Notes: generated from the sequence alone by a model not told the origin. Counted from the first letter of the stretch, positions 44,606 to 58,090 are shown. The stretch is DNA of 64,000 bases from Nephrocerus scutellatus (GCA_947095585.1 OX352761.1:113137890-113201889); one strand, 5' to 3'. A program made the numbers and translations.

Positions 44606-47212
44606 TGAAATAATGATAATAAATATTAATGGAAGTAATGACATTTTTTCGTCATTCGTTTTTCGTCTTGAATGGAGCCAAATATTTTGGCTTTAAGCCA
44701 ACTCTTGATGACAGTGATTTACCAAATATGGAAAAAGATGCCTGCGATAAACCAGACCAGATATTAATTTGTACAGAAGTGCAGGGGTAACGTAAAGGCT
44801 GAAAGACCAAATGAAGGTGCAGCTTCCAGTTTTTTTTGCCTTTTTGGCCTTCTTGTTCTTTTGTTCTCGATGATGATGATGATGATTTTCACTTTTTGCA
44901 GCTGCCTTGCAACAGAAATTTGTGTGAAATTGCAATTCATTGAGGAAACGGACGTGGCTGTTGTGGGTATCGTAGTAAGTCCATAGTACGAGGAGCTCGC
45001 GAATAGTATTGGCCCACGAAAGTATTATTATTTTTTTCCCTGTAAACATCATGAAGTGGAAATGTCTGTTAATTTGTGTTTTACTATTTGCTTTTGTTTT
45101 TGTTTACTCGCATTTCGTAATAAAAATAAAAGGAAAAATTAAAAGCCCGTCAGTCAGAGGTCTGTACGAGTATTAATATTTATAGCAGCTGCTGGTTGAG
45201 GCAATTTTTTTTGCCTATATAATTTCTTCCCATAACAACATAACAAGGATCCGTCCACAATCCAGACTGTCTGGAAAGCGAATTATTGGTGATGAAGCGA
45301 ACTTTCACTGCCAAGAACACAATACTGTCATAGTGTCAGACGTATTGTTGCCAGTGCCGGCTGATGGTAGTATTCCTTCTCGTAATAGTTGTACTGACGG
45401 CTCTGCGATGAGGTTTTGATGGAAACAAGTCGAACTCGAATATATTGGTATCAGTAGATGAGATGGAAATTTTTGTAAACAGAGGCTCTATTCTTTGTTA
45501 TTGCTCTGTGGAGGATTCCGCCTGTGCAATTAATTAGAAGTTGAAGCACCCATCTCCCCGGAATAAATAAATAGCTACGGTGAATAATGAATGATTATGA
45601 GTGTTGTCATTATCTTCCTCAGCAGACAGCAGAAAACATGAATGGTGTCGTCTAGCCGTTATTTTAGTTGGATAGTGACAAATAATAATTAAAAACATCT
45701 CACCTTAGGGACTAGAGTGAAACGGAGACTCGAATTAAAAAGAAATGTTGGAGTATTATTTAATTCTCCGTTTTTGTGAGCAGGAAGAAGTTGAAGAGTG
45801 GCACAATGTGCTTTGGCGAAAAATCTTCTTACCGGTTTTGATTTCCAGCCGTTTGCCATGCCATTTTACTAATTCTGGGTGACCTGGAGTAACGCTATCC
45901 TTTCAGCACAGACAATTTTCGGAGCAGATTTCTCTTTGCTCATGCAAACTCAACAAAGCCATGCCAACCTCTATATTCCTATGTACCGCGTTGGTGTTAG
46001 GATAGAGGAAAATAGGATATGACTATGGCCTAAAGCCAACGTAGATGTGAAAACATAGAACTTTCCAATGAAGGAATCTCTGTGTTGATCGGGACGTCCG
46101 AAAAGTACCACATGATAGACAGATGCACCTCTAAAATCGTCCCTCCTTACATCTGGGGCTAATTATATTAAGAATATCCTTCTTAACTTAGAACTCCTGC
46201 CTAAATAGTGTGGGGTTGCCGTACCGGCGAGCTGGATTTCACGTCTATGGCGAATCTACTTTAATATTTTTGTGGTTTCTAAGTATCATTACGTTCTTTT
46301 TTATCGGCGTGGCGCAATGTTTTCAAAGATATCATAAACTTGCAGTATAGAAATTTCCAAATTTCCAACCAATACTCTGTTAGCTGTTCTTTCTCTTGCC
46401 CAAACGGGTTGTACTCAAAGATAATCCATTAATTAGGGACTACTCAAGACATTGAAAAAATGCTATCACATTTAACGCCATGGTTGGTTTCAAAAATGCC
46501 AATCTTTCAAATTTAATATAAGATAAACATCCTGCTAAGTTAAAAATATCTTACCTTGCACTTAACACGAAAAGGATCCATAGCGATACCTATCTTTACC
46601 ATGTTTATCGCTGCACTTAATTTGATTGTTGTTTTTTATCATTGTCTCCTTATCGTGAGTTAATTGTTGTTAAGTTCGGCGTCTACAGTTGCAACATCTG
46701 CCTTATATGAGCTATGATAATCGACTGCAACAATTTGTCTTCTAAGAGCAAAGTTACAATTACAAGCTCGCACAGCAACACTAAAAGAACTTATGCTCAT
46801 ATTTTTAATTTAAATAATTAAGTGAAATATACAAATCTGGGTGGGTGAGCGACAATTTTTAAAGGATGCTGTGCATTTTTTAAGTTCCGTTTTAGATTTG
46901 AGTAAGCCGTGATAATGTTCGGTGGCATAATTAATATCTTACGGTTTGTATGCAAAACTTATCAGTTAAGTGCACTTAAAGTATTTTATCACAGCTCAAA
47001 TTTATTGAAACTCATGTATGCATTGCAACTTTAAACTATATTGAACCAAATAAAATTGGAAAAATGCGGTTAAGTGGAAGTTAGTATTTAGCAAGACTTT
47101 CCATCATCCTGTTGTGAGTATTAAACAAACAAAAATTTACTTCAGAGTGTGCAGAAGTTTCAGAAAGGCTGATAACATATGACTCTAGATTCGACAACTA
47201 AATTGTTTCCTT
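44606..47212. other. No firmly recognised gene
   Basis: Contains an (ATC)n-like run near 44868-44886 and one signal-anchor-like small frame (45051-45179, listed separately). The rest shows no motif or repeat I can name. Confidence 0.35.
45051..45179 (+). CDS. Small signal-anchor-like open frame, unidentified
   Basis: A 42-codon frame starts MKWKCLLICVLLFAFVFVYS, a textbook signal peptide or type II membrane anchor, followed by a basic stretch (KIKGKIKS). It could be the first exon of a secreted or Golgi protein, with a weak donor (AGAG|GTCTGT at about 45160), or pure chance in AT-rich DNA. I do not recognise a family. Confidence 0.2.
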
Positions 47213-47458
47213 TTTAAATTCTCTATATTAACTTCACTTGCCCGTGTGTTTGTGGGTTTGTGGGCTTGTGGATTGTGTGTCATGGAATCTTGCGATCAAT
47301 TTTTAACCCACTTCCTACAGCCCGATTTTATTGAAACATGTATATCTCCCATGACAACACTTTCTATTAAAATTTGAGGCCCCTCGGGCCGCGGGGTCGG
47401 AGGGCTCCCATACAAATATTTTACAAAATTTACCCGATTTTCTTTAAATTAATAGAGT
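47213..47458 (-). repeat. ACATGTGT dispersed repeat, reversed copy
   Basis: Reverse complement of the 3' two thirds of the 1.2-kb copy: AATTCTCTATATTAACTTCA, GTGTTTGTGGGTTTGTGGG, the core ACATGTATATCTC, and CCCCTCGGGCCGCGGGGTC. It is very similar to the 1.2-kb copy, so it moved recently. Confidence 0.75.
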
Positions 47459-48570
47459 GCGGTTAGGAGATCTTGAAATTGAATACCCCAAGTGCGTACT
47501 GTCAATGCATACATATACAGATATAAATTTATTGTTAAATGGGTGCTACGTTATTAAAGACATGCCGGTGTTGGTTCAAAGTGTGATTGAAAAGAGGAAA
47601 GAATAAAATCAGCAATTGTTTAAGAAAACACAGAGTCATATATAGTAAGGTTTATGCTTCGTTATGAAGTCATAAATGGCCTACACCTTCATCAGCGTTA
47701 TTGAACGGCAACAGATAAAAATCATCACCCGTATATGTGCTTATTTTCGGCATTTGGCAGAAATGGATGAACTCGTTTTCTTTAAAACAACATGTTGATT
47801 TTATGTGTGCATATGGTGTGAATTGGTATTCGGTAATTTAGGTCTATTTATCGAAATAATAGAATAAAAACAGAATATGTATTTTTTTTAATTAAAATAG
47901 ATCCGAAGTCTTATGAATAATTTTTTCTGAAAAAGGCAAACACAACTCTTGCAACTGAAGAAGCCACTTGGGATTTATAATAATAAATGTTAATGCTATA
48001 TAGTGCTGCTCTTATTTCATTAAGGTGACATCATGAAAGCTTTTACTTCAGAACAAGTAAAGTTCAATTTTGTTATGCAAACATCAGCAAAACTTGTGAA
48101 TGTTGCGTGTGGAGTATATAGTGAAAATGCAACATGAATACCAATGTTATAGCTAACGATGCAGTCGCATTCTGCCTGCGGTATATACTTTACTTACACA
48201 TGGTGTCGCAGTATTTTAATGAAAGGGTTATGGTAAAGCAAAAATTATAAAAGGGAAATTAATGAATAAATATGTGGCCTGAGGCCTGTGACAAGGAGTA
48301 GTGTAGAGGTTTGCAGATATAGCCATTTTTGGCCATTATCGTTACTTGGAATAATGAAGAATGTTTAATTCTCGTAAGGTTCTTGCATTTGCCGCCAAGC
48401 AAAAAGCACAGCGACATCTTAGCAACGTTACAGGTGAGGTAGTCTATGGGCCAAGAACCAAGTACTCTGAAGCAATGGGGCGGTACCGAAGCATATTCCA
48501 GACATAAGTACATGCCATCGAAAAATGTGCTCACTTTAATCTGGAAAGAAAGTACGTGAGGCAGGAAATA
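47459..48570. other. No recognised gene
   Basis: Only a short repeat shared with about 24046 (GGTATATACTTTACTTACAC...GGTGTCGCAG at 48180). No coding signal. Confidence 0.35.
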
Positions 48571-48579
48571 GACATCATA

Positions 48580-49200
48580 AAAGATATCCAAGCTGCACTA
48601 AAAGCCCTAGATGCATTCCATATCAAGCGAAGACTGGGGTGGAGCTTCAGGGCCAGAACCATTCTGTGGCATAATGCATAATGCGGAAGGAGATACGCAG
48701 AATAGGTAAAGCAGCTGCTTCAGTAAGATGGAAAAATTTCCCAGGGCTACGACAAGCAAAAGAAATGGTCGGGAACTATGATCCAAAGAGGTCTCGCTCG
48801 ATATTGGGTATTAGAAGAAGTAATGTAAGAATCATTACGGTATTCCTAACAGGACATTGTTAACTGAAGGGGCACCTAAACAAAATAAAACTAGAAGAGG
48901 ATGGCAGCTGCAGGCTTTGTGGGGAAGTGGAGGAAACACCGTGGCACTTTCTCAATGAATGCGGAGCAACGATCCGACAGAGGAGAGACCACTTGGAAAA
49001 TCACGGGATCTCAGAGTCTGCACGGCATTCACTGAACCCACACCATATCATTTAGTTCATAAAAATCATTGGTATGGAGGGGGTGCTATAGGTATGGGCA
49101 TGCAATGTCTTCATAGCACTAGTTAGGGGGAAGGCAATAGATCCTTATGGGTCGCAGTGCTATTGGTAGATATCCATTTTCATCATCTTCATCATCATCT
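48580..49200 (+). pseudogene. LOA/I-type LINE 3' end (post-RNase H tail)
   Basis: The plus strand reads LTGHC, then KIKLEEDGSCRLCGEVEET and PWHFLNECGA, a CxxC...H...C motif at the end of ORF2. The 3' tail ends in TCATCATCTTCATCATCATC at about 49180. Stops break the upstream part. Confidence 0.6.
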
Positions 49201-49654
49201 TAACAACGTGTGATTTTTACAAAGCACATAAGCTACTTTTTAAATTATGGTGCACCTACGTGCTTAGTATTTTTTGCAAGATGTTTCCTTTGTTTGGAAG
49301 AGCAGCCAGCTGAAAAGGGCTGGACACTGATGCAAAAAGCGTTTCATTGACTGCTTATGGTCTGCTTATCCCGAAAAACATCTTATACTTACTTGACATA
49401 CATTGTTTTATTATTTTTCATTCTTCCTCATTTCTTGTAAAACGATAAATTTAAAGTAGCATTATGTTTTCAAAATTAATTTCTTTTTAAATGCCAAAAT
49501 TCAAAAATCGGAGCATTGAAATAATAAACTACTTATAATGTGTATGCTTACAACACTATTCAAGAGATAATTCACACCAAACGCGAATAGCGAGTAAACT
49601 GTTTTTAAAAAATTAAAACGTATAATAATTATTAACTAATATTTTTTTTTTGTT

Positions 49655-49812
49655 TAGGTACACTCGCTCAAGGAATTTGCACAGCATGGTAATTAGGAAA
49701 CCCAGGAATTTAGAAAGAAATTGAGGACTTGGCCGCTATGCACATATTTCATGAATTATTGCGGATCATCCAGACGAGGAAACACAGAGCCTGGCAATTC
49801 ATACCAGGCAGG
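49655..49812 (-). pseudogene. Jockey-type LINE 3' terminal fragment
   Basis: Sequence from the TACACTCGCTCAAGGAATTTG end to CACAGAGCCTGGCAATTCAT parallels 62525-62670, the terminal part of the Jockey-type copies. It abuts a plus-strand LINE. Confidence 0.5.
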
Positions 49813-50640
49813 GTTAGCTGTGTCGGAGACAGTGCCGTGGGGTTTGAGCGTGACATCGTCTGCCCGGGACGAAAGAAAAGAAAAGAACGATTTTCTTGTC
49901 CCATAGATGGACCAGTTACTCTCAAGGCTTAAGAATAATCATATTACCAATATTGGCTATGCGGATGACCTCGTCCTTATGGTCCGTGGCAAATTCGAGA
50001 GTACGATAGCAGAACGGATCCAAATTGCTCTCAAACTAGTAAACGATTGGTGTAAAGAGGTGAACCTAAGTGTCAACCCAGACAAGATAGTGTGCACCAT
50101 CTTCACAAAGAGGAGAAAAATAAATCTTCCCATTATAAATTTCCAAGGCAAAGTCCTCCAAATAATGCCGGAGGCCAAATATCTGGGAGTTATGTTCGAT
50201 CAAAAACTGACATGGAACTCCCATATGACGTACATTATTAACAAAGCTAATAAAGCTTACTTCACATGCCAACGCATGTTCAACAAAACGTGGGGAATAA
50301 GCCCGCAAATGACTCTTTGGCTATACCAGAGCATTATCAGACCTAGGCTGACATACGCAGCCTTGATATGGTGGCCTGAAACAGAGCAATTTAAGACACG
50401 CTTAAAACTCAATAAGATACAAAGACTCATCTGTCTTAGTGCAACAGGTGCCATAAAGACCTGTCCTACGGCAGCCCTCGAGAAGATTATAGGAGTACCT
50501 ATAAGTACCTATAAGTACCTCAAGGCTTACACAGTCCCAGGACAGAATGTCACTTCAATCGAACTGTCAGACGTAATGGCATTCATTAAGGAACTAAGCC
50601 ACCACATAAAGTGGTAATAATCTGGGATGCACAATAGATC
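49813..50640 (+). mobile_element. LOA/I-type LINE, reverse transcriptase C-terminal half
   Basis: A 236-codon open frame from 49907. It contains NIGYADDLVLMVRGKF (catalytic YADD), VNPDKIVCTIFTKRRK, EAKYLGVMFDQKLTWNSH, SIIRPRLTYAALIWW and KIQRLICLSATGAIKTCPTA. It lacks the RT fingers and endonuclease at its 5' end and RNase H at its 3' end. GTACCTATAA is tandemly repeated at 50500-50520. It is the best-preserved RT frame in the window but cannot be active. Confidence 0.75.
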
Positions 50641-50859
50641 TCTAGGTCGCAGTGTACAAGGCTTTTCAGACCACCCAACAATAATAATAAAAAATAAAAA
50701 AAATTGTCCCATAGTTCCCAAAATTCCATACCATAATGACTATATTCGAGAATTTCCATAGGAACAAGTGTTATAGTCGCATCTTTGTCCTTCAGACCAA
50801 ATTTCATGCGAATCGCTTGGAGAATTGCTTTGTTCCCGAAATTCCAGACCATAATGACC

Positions 50860-51090
50860 ATATTTCAGAATAGGAACAAGTCTTATAGTCGCATATTAGT
50901 TCTACATACCGAATTTCATACGAATCGCTTGAGAAATGGATTTAGTTCTCACAATAGTAACATTTAACAGTGTCTCACTTAACATAGTGAGCAGTGTATA
51001 CTTAACAGTGTGATCACTGTATTACTTAACAGTGTCTCACTTAACCTTTAACTTTTTGAACATGCACCCCCTTGTAGTGAGACGTTGAAC
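50860..51090 (+). repeat. Second copy of the minisatellite-bearing repeat
   Basis: GGAACAAGTCTTATAGTCGC, then ATGGATTTAGTTCTCACAAT, then CAGTGTCTCACTTAA units (50963-51045), then TTTTTGAACATGCACCCCC. The same order is seen at 43060-43350, so array and flanks moved together. Confidence 0.7.
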
Positions 51091-53960
51091 ACGTTTTAAA
51101 TATTAATAATGGTAAATCCTACGACTTGAAAACACTCGTTATCAATTTATATTAAATGTAAAATATATCAGCTACTTTTGAGCTTTATATAAATTGCGAA
51201 AAACTCAAGGTCTCATTCCTTTTATCATCTACTCACATTAACTTAGTAGGTCTTGGGATGGAATTACGAAATTTCTGCTAACAAGAACACAATTGTAATA
51301 AATAACGGTTTATCAAAGACATTAAAAATTTCTTGACAGAAATTGTGTTTGCCGCCCTATTCATTTGTTTCTATCTAAAATAGAAAATTGATTGTAGTTA
51401 AGACAAAAACCCGTTGTTGTTTTAAAGAGTTACTTGCTGTATTTCGTTTTTCATGAACAAAAGCAGACGATAGCGTCTGTCCGCTCGCAGACTCTTTATA
51501 CTTTTCGTATGAGAAGCTAATATTAGAAACATATAAATTCTCCTCATTTAATATTGAGAACAGTCAATTCCATGACTTGATAAGATTTGTTTTCAATTTA
51601 TGTTAAATGTAAAATATATCCCCTACTTTTGCGCTTTTTATAAATTGTAAAAAATAAAAAGTTTTTTTTATAAACTTCTCACAAACTACTTGGGAGTGCT
51701 TAAGAAGGCATAACGGAATACAGAAACGGTTCATCAACGCACTCATTTCTCATAATGGTATAAATTCGTTAATCGACTGTTTTGAAGCTATACAACATCG
51801 TATATTCGTTATGAACAAAACCAGAGCGTATGAAATAAAACTTATTGTCAAGCCACAGTCACAGCAGAAAGGTGGGATAAGCCCTTTATTAAAATTAAAA
51901 AATCGAAGGAATGTAATTTACAATATATTACATTCCTCACGTAGTCGGTTTCAATTTATTTTCTTAGAATTCTCCCTGATTCATTGAAAAAAGGAATACG
52001 GAAAACGATCACGAAATGCTTTAATCCAATGATCATGTCAGGGAAATCTACAAAAAACCTTGACGAAGAAAATATTACAAACGTATAACATAAGTAAGCC
52101 TTCAAAATTTTTGGAACCGCGATTAAACAATTTGGTCTTCAAGAACTAGTTGACGTCTTTCTTGAAGGCCAACAACTTGAAAATGAATCGTACCGGATTC
52201 GTCTGTAGTACCAGACCTAACAAACGAAAAAGGCACGCAACGAAGTTCAAAATTCAGCTTCCAAAAACTGAAAAGAATCAAAAAATTTGCAAATTCCATA
52301 AAATTAATGTGCCTTCTGTCGCCAAACATCTCTTTTTAAAAAACTCCTTCGTAGTTTGGCCAAGTGCTCTGGAGCTACTAAGAATTCAGACGGTTTCCAA
52401 TTTCCAATTGTTTTTTTTATATAATCTAATGGCTTAGTTAAAATTATAATGTCAATTTTTCGGTCTTGCTGACCATTTTCAAGGCAAAAAATTGTTTGAA
52501 ACTGAATTCAAAAATTAATGAAAATTTTAAGCAATTTAATTATGCCGCTGTCTTTATCCGAACTAAAAATTAAAAAACTATAAAACGTTCGTTGCAGCAG
52601 GGAGTATAGAGATATATGAGTGTTCTGAGTGTACTGAGTGTACATACAACTCATTTCAATTGCGGCACCCATTCATATAAAACATATAAAAATGTTCGTT
52701 CCACTTCGTTCCTCTTGATATATCTCTACTCTTTGGTTACAGTCAATAAAGTGTAATTCTTGATAAGGTTAATATAACTACTGTGTAATTTATTGGTATC
52801 TACTTTATAGTCCTGTTAACTGGACTATTAAAATAAAATATTTTGAATTTTGAAAAGTCGCAGTAGGCGTACTAAGCTATATCCACAATTTTATAAAAAG
52901 GCATATTATTGATTAACAAAACATTTGTAAACATTAAAATGTTTACTAGTGAGAACTTTCGTACACAACCTTAACCGCAAAATCAATTCACCTGCATTCC
53001 TTCACTTCTAATCAATTCGTGGATAAAATAAAAACTGAAGAAAGGCTCAATAAAACGTTTTTATTAGCTCGCTTTCGTGTATGTCTGTCTGTTCGGGTAA
53101 AATTTTATGATTGATTATAAATTAACTATCCATTGATCTAGAGACTTGAAACTTTAAGCATAGCTCAGAACTGGATGAACATAGACAAATCACAAAAAAA
53201 TACTAAACATTTTAAACTGAAAATGTATTTTTTTTAGTTTACATGTTTTTTATTAAAGTCATAGCAAAAGAGGTTAAAACGTTTCTTCATCAAAAAAATC
53301 CGAAACTTTTATTTTACCCGGCCAAGCTTGGAACAATTAGGAGTAGAGGTTTTTTATTTGCTTTTTGAATAAAATGTACAAGCACCGAAAAGCTCTGTTG
53401 GCACCGAAATTTATTGATCAAGGCAGGAAATAGACAAGTTTTTACCAGTAAAGGCGTATGCGTGACAGACGGGACTTTTAATAGATTAATAATATGTGTA
53501 GAAAGATTAGCTGTCGCACAATTAATAGAAGCAAAAAGTTTATGCCTGGGAATAAAAAACAGTTGGTAGGATTATTCTGCATAGACCGTCAAAATTATTT
53601 CTTTTGTTTTAAAGTAACAATACGAGTTCATTTGTATGAAGCCTCTAAATCCATTCTGTCTATCTTTGTAAGGACAGTATTTTTATTAGTCCACTAGTTT
53701 TTAAGTTCCATTTAACCAAGCCAAAAACTTGTGTTTGTTTCTCCCGCCTACCTAGTTTTTTAAATTCTGTTTAATTAGCCTATCTTTGATTTATAGATTT
53801 TAAGGCTTTCTTCTGTTTAAAATTGTTGATCCCACCTTCAGACGCAATGATCAATACAGAGATATCTTTGTTTAGCTGCACAACAATAATGCCGAAAAAG
53901 ATGTTGAAAAATAGAAACTTTTAAATGCTACACTCGACACATGGGCGCTTAGTTTCATGA
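51091..53960. other. No recognised gene
   Basis: Two stretches (51130-51200 and 51560-51660) share AATTTATGTTAAATGTAAAATATATC-like text and are an old duplication. A plus-strand stretch at 51650-52080 resembles LINE C-terminal text weakly (LPDSLKKGI), not enough for a call. Confidence 0.3.
52602..52732. repeat. Short inverted-repeat element candidate
   Basis: GAGTATAGAGATATAT at the left matches the reverse complement of ATATATCTCTACTC at the right, with a 2-nt indel, enclosing about 100 bp. No target duplication is visible. Confidence 0.3.
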
Positions 53961-53969
53961 GACTAAGCT

Positions 53970-54075
53970 GCGCACAAAATTGTACATCTTTAGCACGTGT
54001 GACAGTTGATTGAAACAGACCTCAAAGCAGTTGAAACAGACAGACAACCAGTGGTTAGGTCAAGTCAAGCCTCCT
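53970..54075 (+). repeat. Fragment of the CACACGC-rich repeat
   Basis: CACAAAATTGTACATCTTTAG and GACCTCAAAGCAGTTGAAAC followed by GGTCAAGTCAAG match the end of the repeat near 43390-43470 in degraded form. Confidence 0.4.
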
Positions 54076-55390
54076 TTGTATGTCCCCTGCAAAATTATTT
54101 GATTAATTTCATTTTTAGTAACAGGCAGCTCTTTTTCGTCGTGCAATCGATGAATGTGACCTTAGCGTGCGTGAAATTAAAGAGTTTACTTTAAACCAAG
54201 CAATCAAAAGCGAAATATTTAATACCCTTTGTCAAGTCAAAACCACAGTAGAGTTAGTTGTTCATCATTCCAGGATAACCAATGCGAACAATCGTATCAA
54301 TTACTTTTGCGTTAATCGAATTTCTTGACCTTCTGTGGCAATCACTATTGCAGTCTCGAAGGCTACTAAACGGAACTTTGAGTATATCCCCTTTCGGACT
54401 TCGAGTTTATATTAGCGGAAGTAACTATAATGTAGGTTGACTATGAAGTAAAGATTTACGGATAACAACGATTTTGCTGTTACATGCTGTTACACGATTA
54501 AGAATTCCTCACATGTCTAACCAGATAATGGGTTAAGTTGATTTTATTCATATTGTTGGAGGAAGTTCAGGAGACATATGCTGCTGTACTAAGTTAAGGT
54601 ACTTTCCCAGAGGTTATGCGATCCTATTACTATATATATTATATATATTACTATAGATCAATGACATCAGAACTCCAGATTTTATCCTCGATCTATCCGT
54701 ATTATAGAGTAGACTTTTGGGAACATAGCCAGTACACCATTAGACCAATTTCCGCGGTCTAACAAGTAAACAGTAATTTCTACTGTTCATTCTGTTATGG
54801 GACAGTATGAAGCGTATCTGTGTTGGGAGATTTATGAAGCTTTTTATGACCAACATAATAATATCCTCTTGGTTCGTTTATATTTCATGCACATACTGTA
54901 GAGCCGTATTTGTTTTATGTATCCTTCCAATTGCAGATACCGTAACCGAAACGATACACACGGTTGAGCTGTCAAAGCGGTTTCATTGTTTTTGTGGTTT
55001 GCAAGTGGAACTAAAATTCACATAAATCAGAAATTCACTTTGTTTTCAATCGTCGTCATGGCTGATACCGGTTGTGTACTGAAGAACTGAAGAACCAAAG
55101 AACGCGATATAAAATGCTGTCGAAGTGAGAACGATCGGAGTATTGTACTACTTTCGACTAGTCTTAAATAATGTACTCAGTTATTTATTTTGAACTTCTC
55201 TAGGATATTTTCAAAATTCCTATTTCTACGGGTAATGTAACCTTACCCGTCGATCGCATACGTGTAGCAAAGTTACAAAACTTTGCAAATGGAAAACTAA
55301 ATTACAATTACAGTTTGCATTTGGAACGTCAAACTTAAACCACGAGAGTGAAATCCTAACCATACCCAACAAATGGAAAGACACATTTAA
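54076..55390. other. No recognised gene
   Basis: AT-rich sequence with a TATATATTA run at 54630-54650. Short frames have no motif. Confidence 0.35.
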
Positions 55391-55638
55391 TTCTCTATTT
55401 TCTTTTTATTTATTTTATTTTATTATTCCTATTTTATGTGTTTGTTTGATTGTTTGTGGTCTTGTGATAAATTTTTAATCCATTTCATGAAACCTTGTTT
55501 TATTCAGACTATGAACACATGTGTATCTCCGGAGAAAATACATTCTACAAGCATTTAAAAGTGATCAAGCCTCAGGGTCGAGGGACTCCCATATGTGTTT
55601 CTCCGACTAGAGAGTTTAATGGGTTGTTTTTAATAGAA
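55391..55638 (-). repeat. ACATGTGT dispersed repeat, reversed copy with intact 5' end
   Basis: From ATTCTCTATTTTC through AACACATGTGTATCTC and CCTCAGGGTCGAGGGACTCC to TAATGGGTTGTTTTT. The last block is the complement of AACAACCCAT, confirming the 5' boundary inferred from the 1.2-kb copy. Confidence 0.65.
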
Positions 55639-57569
55639 TTTATTTCTATTTATAGATATTTATCCCAACGATTGCATTGAATGGAAAATAAGGTACTTTC
55701 GAATACAATATGTTACAGAGCATTGCTAGCCTATTAAAAAAGTTTCAAGTAAGACATGGATCAAGATATCGGCAGGTTATCTCAAATAAGGACGCATATA
55801 CTACATGCAGACTATACACAATTGAAACTTTTGAAAAATTTTGTCGTGATTTTGAGCCTTACTTAAGCCAAATTTGAAATACGTAATCAAATCACTTGTC
55901 TCCATTTATTTAAGTTTCTGAGAGTGATTTGTTATTTTCCTCAAATACTAATTTTAAAAACCCACACCAATGGTGTCAAAAGCATAAAATATTTATCAAT
56001 GTTTTTTTCTGTTCTCTGTACTTATGTAGCATTAACTGTTATCAATGTGTCTTTCACACTACACTGGACGATTGTGATTATCACATAACAATTTCAATAA
56101 ATTCAACAATAATTCGTATTTTATCTGCAGGTGTGCTAAACTTTTCGAGTGAGTTGTTTCTTAATGATAAAAGCATTAAAATTAACCGACATTTCGTGAA
56201 GAAATCGAGCACGATCCTCTTTTTTCAATTGCTTATCAGCTTTTGACGATTCGAATGTGTTTTAAATAATTAAATAATTAATAAAAAAAATAATAAAATA
56301 ATAGATATTCGAAGAGATGAATTACAAAAAATCATTTTATTTAATAACTGAATCAAAACTAATAAAACACTAAAGGAAAACTGGCTTTAAGACCATTTGT
56401 AAGCATGGTCTATGCATTTACTATATCCACAAGCACGACCTTTTAATGTCTGCTTAAATAACTTGATCTCTTCCTATTGCAGCTTTAAGTCCATTTATTA
56501 TGAACACAAAAATAAACTTTGCAATGACATAAACTCTGACATCATCGCAACTATATTGTAGTAGTGATGCGTGCTTTCATACTTGTGTGGTTGCCAATAT
56601 ATTAGCACTATATTCTGCATCCTTCGTTTCAATGTTTCGAAAAAAGTTTAACAAAAAATACGTAGTATTAGTGGGATAGACCACCAATGGCGATAGGGAT
56701 GACTTAATACCGAAAATTAAAAGTCCTTCCATCTTCGCCAACTTACTCTCTGGATATTAATGTATGTCGCACAATATCCTTGTATCGTAGATTGCATCAT
56801 CAGCTCAGCTCAGTCAGTCAGTCATGAGGTTAGTACAGTTCGATAAGTTGTTAATGTAAAATATATCAATGTCCTCCCTGTTGGCAGGACCCTCTTTCAT
56901 CGTTCGCCACCCATAACGCGTCGTGTTTTTGTCGCTTGCAGTACAAATACAACTGCGAACGCAGCTTTTTTGAATTACCAATTCATGCGGTGGTATTAGT
57001 GGTGGCGACTAAAAGGCGTCACATCAGTGGTTATAATTGCCGGCGAAGATATAAGCATAAAATTGACTTTAACCATTGCATGAGTTATTAGGTTCTTGCG
57101 GGGGAAAGGCTTAATGAGCCACAGTGATTAAGCAACTAAATCGAAGCCAACTTTTGCCGAAATTCAAAAGATCGTGGATCGCCCAATATAAAAATGGCTC
57201 CTCTCTACGGAATAATTTAAAAACGCCAAATAAATTATGAAATTACTTGTTGTTGCTCGCAATTTGCAGTTGCTCGCAAATTTAAATAGCAAGTTGAAAA
57301 TGTTCTTATGTTTTATTAAGTTAAATGGCATTGATAGCTGACAAAAGAGTTGTGCTTGTTTGTCCGTTTTGGGCTCTTAGTTTTATCTTTACTTTCAATT
57401 TCAAGCAGTATTATGCAACACGCAAGCGGCACGCTGCACGCATTAAATTTTTTCACTGTTCCTTGAAGGTAAAAGTCACAAATTTAGGCTGAACTGGAGC
57501 TGTATTTGCTATTCGCTACACATGCGCTCCATGCAGCTTCAAAAAATGACCTCTCTATTTTGATTTTTT
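55639..57569. other. No recognised gene
   Basis: No coding signal or repeat seen. A CAGCTCAGTCAGTCAGTCATG run lies at about 56806. Confidence 0.35.
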
Positions 57570-58090
57570 TAAAAACTTATATTCAACTTGACTTGACCCC
57601 TTTTTTTTTTGTATTATCGACTACTTTGAAGTCCTTTTTAACCACCTTCCACATGACTTAGAGAGCTGAAATTTTGTGGGTGTCTGAGTCGCAAATAGCA
57701 TTTTTGATATTCCGCGCGTGACGCGTGTCGCCTTTCGCGTATGGTGCGTATATTGGGTTGACATTTTTCGGAGTGTCCATGTCCCGAATAGCTTTTGCGT
57801 GACATGTGTCGCGTTTCGCATGTGGCACGAGTAAATGCCGCCATTTTCTCGTTTTTAAGTCCATTTTAACCACCTTTCGTACAACCAATCTGACGCGTGT
57901 CACGAGTCGCGTGTGGCGCGTGTGATGCGTGGAAAAAAGAAAATACTTTGAAATTGGCCTGACCTCAAAAGAAGATATTTTGACTTTATTACCAAATAAT
58001 AAACGACTGTGGGGCGTGTTTCGATGTATGTATATATAAAAGTTTGTACCCGAAAAACGAAGTTTTTTAACATTTACTTGTTCTTAACCT
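57570..58090 (-). repeat. CACACGC-rich dispersed repeat, reversed copy
   Basis: Reverse orientation of 42490-43470. It holds ACTTTGAAGTCC, CACATGACTTAGAGAGCTGAA, several GCGTGTCGCG-like words and ACTTTATTACCAAATAATAA, and ends in AAAACGAAGTTTTTTAACAT. The shared outer flank shows that these are copies of one element about 15 kb apart and inverted. It lacks the minisatellite. Confidence 0.65.

Noticed and set aside
44693..45052. 119-codon minus-strand frame with HHHHH and lysine-rich runs
   Set aside because: The runs come from a trinucleotide repeat, and there is no domain, splice evidence or homology to suggest a gene.
51650..52080. Possible LINE C-terminus on the plus strand
   Set aside because: Only a weak LPDSLKKGI-like word supports it. 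Frames are broken and no neighbouring domain is visible.
52150..52437. 95-codon frame, basic N-terminal part
   Set aside because: No recognisable domain or start context, and the neighbouring sequence is repeat-like and AT-rich.
55929..56246. 105-codon frame with several cysteines
   Set aside because: No signal peptide, spaced cysteine motif or family match. It is probably chance.
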